From the NCBI RefSeq assembly GCF_030506285.1, contig NZ_CP119422.1:5753501-5817500 (forward strand): 64,000 bases of DNA. Reading direction: 5' to 3'. Both the position numbers and the translations under genes were made by a program. The DNA is from Catalinimonas niigatensis (GTDB taxonomy: Bacteria; Bacteroidota; Bacteroidia; Cytophagales; Cyclobacteriaceae). The notes below the pieces were generated by a model. It was not told the DNA's origin. It worked only from the letters and a program-made list of their open reading frames with translations, and ran no database searches. Below are positions 62,870-64,000 of the stretch, in pieces. Positions within the stretch are counted from its first letter, which is position 1. Every line of letters starts with the position of its first letter.

Positions 62870-64000
62870 TTATCGTAATGGTCCGGCAATGAATACCCGT
62901 GCATTTTGAGGAGAAACAATTCCTGTGACATCTGCCGGACCGCTGATGTAGGTAACAAACCTTCCGTCGCTGGAGAGCACCGGATTTACACTGGCCTGAT
63001 TGCTTCCCAACGTCAGGTTGACCAATTGCCCATTGATAAAAGCGTATATATCATAAGTGAAGTTATTATCAGCTACGCCCAGATTATTGGCCGAAGAAGA
63101 GAAAACGATCACATTACCGTCGGCTGAAATATCCGGTGTGTGGCTAAATCCATTGGCATCCACAGGGGTAAGTCGGGTATAGCGGGGAATCGTCTGATCA
63201 AAGAGAAAAATATCTACCAGTCCATTCCCATCTTCTGCCCCCGTAAGATCACCCATCTCTGACTCAAACACAATCAGCCTGCCATCCCCACTGATCCTGG
63301 GGCTATCAGAATAGGCTGTAGAGCGTGTAATGGGAATATTGCTGCCATTGGCTGCATCATACAGCCAAACCGAAGGAGACTGCTGGGGACTAAGCTGATC
63401 CACATTGACCCAGGTATGGAAACGTCCGTTGGTAGAAAAATCCACAGGTTGTCCATTGCTGATCACCGGCCCCTGCAAAGTATTTAGTGGAGCTACGATA
63501 TGATTCAAATTGATACTTACGGCCAGTTGTTGCCCGTCAGGAGAGATGATATTGGAGAAGGCTACCAGAGGCGTAATCAGAGGTATGGGTGATGACGGGT
63601 CCTGAGCTCCTTGCTGTATGGGTCGTACTGTATTATTTTCCCATAAGTAGATGGCCGTAGGACTTGAAGGAAGTGCCGGGCTTTGTGAAGCAGTAAACAA
63701 GACACGGTCGCCAGTGTCAGAAATGCTTGCTGATAAAGCATTACTCACCAGGTTAGGAGAAAGTAACAACCAGGTATTATTTTGCCGGTCAAGTCGGTAC
63801 ACATCTATAAAATTATCCTGATCATTAGGGACCAGACGGGCAGAGGTAGTCAACACAATAAAGCGACCATTCCCGGAAATAGCCAGGTTGAACAGTTCAC
63901 CATTTGCTAACTCGTTGGGCAAGGCAGTGTTGGCAAATCCTGAGGGTAAGTTGGCAGCAGGGTTGTTGCCTGTATCAGGAGCAGGGTCATCTTCCGATTG
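62870..64000 (-). CDS. Beta-propeller (TolB/WD40-like) protein, N-terminus outside window
   Basis: The frame is open through position 64000, so the start lies beyond the window; 376 residues are visible. The first visible stretch is an acidic, Pro/Asn-rich linker (SEDDPAPDTGNNPAANLPSG). Repeats then show TolB/PD40-type blades such as FNLAISGNGRFIVLTTSARL, ISDTGDRVLFTASQS, ISGDGRLIVFESEMG, ISADGNVIVFSSSAN and LSSDGRFVTYISGPA. Likely secreted or lipid-anchored and used for protein contacts. It precedes the Gly/Asp-tail and CHAT genes on the same strand. Confidence 0.8.
   Translation of the reverse strand, partial: QSEDDPAPDTGNNPAANLPSGFANTALPNELANGELFNLAISGNGRFIVLTTSARLVPNDQDNFIDVYRLDRQNNTWLLLSPNLVSNALSASISDTGDRVLFTASQSPALPSSPTAIYLWENNTVRPIQQGAQDPSSPIPLITPLVAFSNIISPDGQQLAVSINLNHIVAPLNTLQGPVISNGQPVDFSTNGRFHTWVNVDQLSPQQSPSVWLYDAANGSNIPITRSTAYSDSPRISGDGRLIVFESEMGDLTGAEDGNGLVDIFLFDQTIPRYTRLTPVDANGFSHTPDISADGNVIVFSSSANNLGVADNNFTYDIYAFINGQLVNLTLGSNQASVNPVLSSDGRFVTYISGPADVTGIVSPQNARVFIAGPLR

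Noticed and set aside
1-64000. CRISPR arrays, tRNA and rRNA genes
   Set aside because: No regularly spaced repeats and no recognisable tRNA or rRNA sequence were found on reading both strands.

Overview
The window comes from a Bacteroidota genome, most likely of the order Cytophagales. The evidence is three TonB-dependent receptors (two of them SusC type paired with SusD lipoproteins), an FecI/FecR-type sigma/anti-sigma pair, promoters with the Bacteroidota -7 element TAnnTTTG, few Shine-Dalgarno sequences and moderate GC. No rRNA, tRNA or CRISPR array was seen. The genes at both window edges are cut: a glycerol kinase on the left and a beta-propeller protein on the right.

Region 1 (1-4.3 kb) holds glpK and a MacB/FtsX-type permease. 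Region 2 (4.3-15.9 kb) is a sulfur/persulfide island: DUF2892, a Crp/Fnr regulator, DsrE-like, DoxD/DoxA, a lipoprotein, a methyltransferase, TauE, thioredoxin, a CstB-like persulfide dioxygenase-rhodanese, an OprD-like porin, two YeeE/YedE halves and DUF302. Seven copies of a CRP-type palindrome (GTGA-N6-TCAC pattern) sit at one fixed distance upstream of a TAnnTTTG-like box, which defines a regulon for the local Crp/Fnr protein. A 1133-bp IS630-family element has landed between the DUF302 gene and its copy of this site.

Region 3 (16.8-34.1 kb) has a soluble GAF-PAS-PAS sensor and a decayed SusD fragment. These are followed by an ECF sigma/FecR/SusC/SusD set leading into two Tat-exported enolase-superfamily dehydratases, a lipoprotein of the hydratase/FAH family, a PQQ dehydrogenase carrying a cytochrome c domain, and an Nramp-fold permease that lacks the metal-binding motifs. 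Every catabolic enzyme here carries an export signal, which suggests an oxidative sugar or sugar-acid pathway run in the periplasm. Region 4 (34.4-37 kb) is a patch of decay: a frameshifted SDR gene, a resolvase remnant, an intact quinone-oxidoreductase-like gene and a probable transposase remnant.

Region 5 (37-51.4 kb) concerns metal uptake: a His-rich DUF4198-like protein, a HupE/UreJ membrane protein, a small CxxxC protein and a SusC/SusD pair. On the other strand lies an iron/siderophore operon resembling Bacteroides XusABC: TonB receptor, DUF4374 lipoprotein, DUF4198-like, DUF3325-like, DUF3649-like and PepSY proteins.

Region 6 (53-64 kb) is the least familiar. It holds an ECF sigma factor with a membrane TPR partner, a secreted papain-like cysteine protease, two paralogous membrane-anchored proteins and a smaller relative, a small secreted peptide, a TPR-CHAT (caspase-like) protein, a protein with a Gly/Asp-rich tail, and a beta-propeller protein. 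Four promoters in this block share TGATGACCTT-N11-TTCTATAC with identical spacing. That is a cis signature expected of a dedicated ECF regulon and marks the block as a candidate undescribed system.
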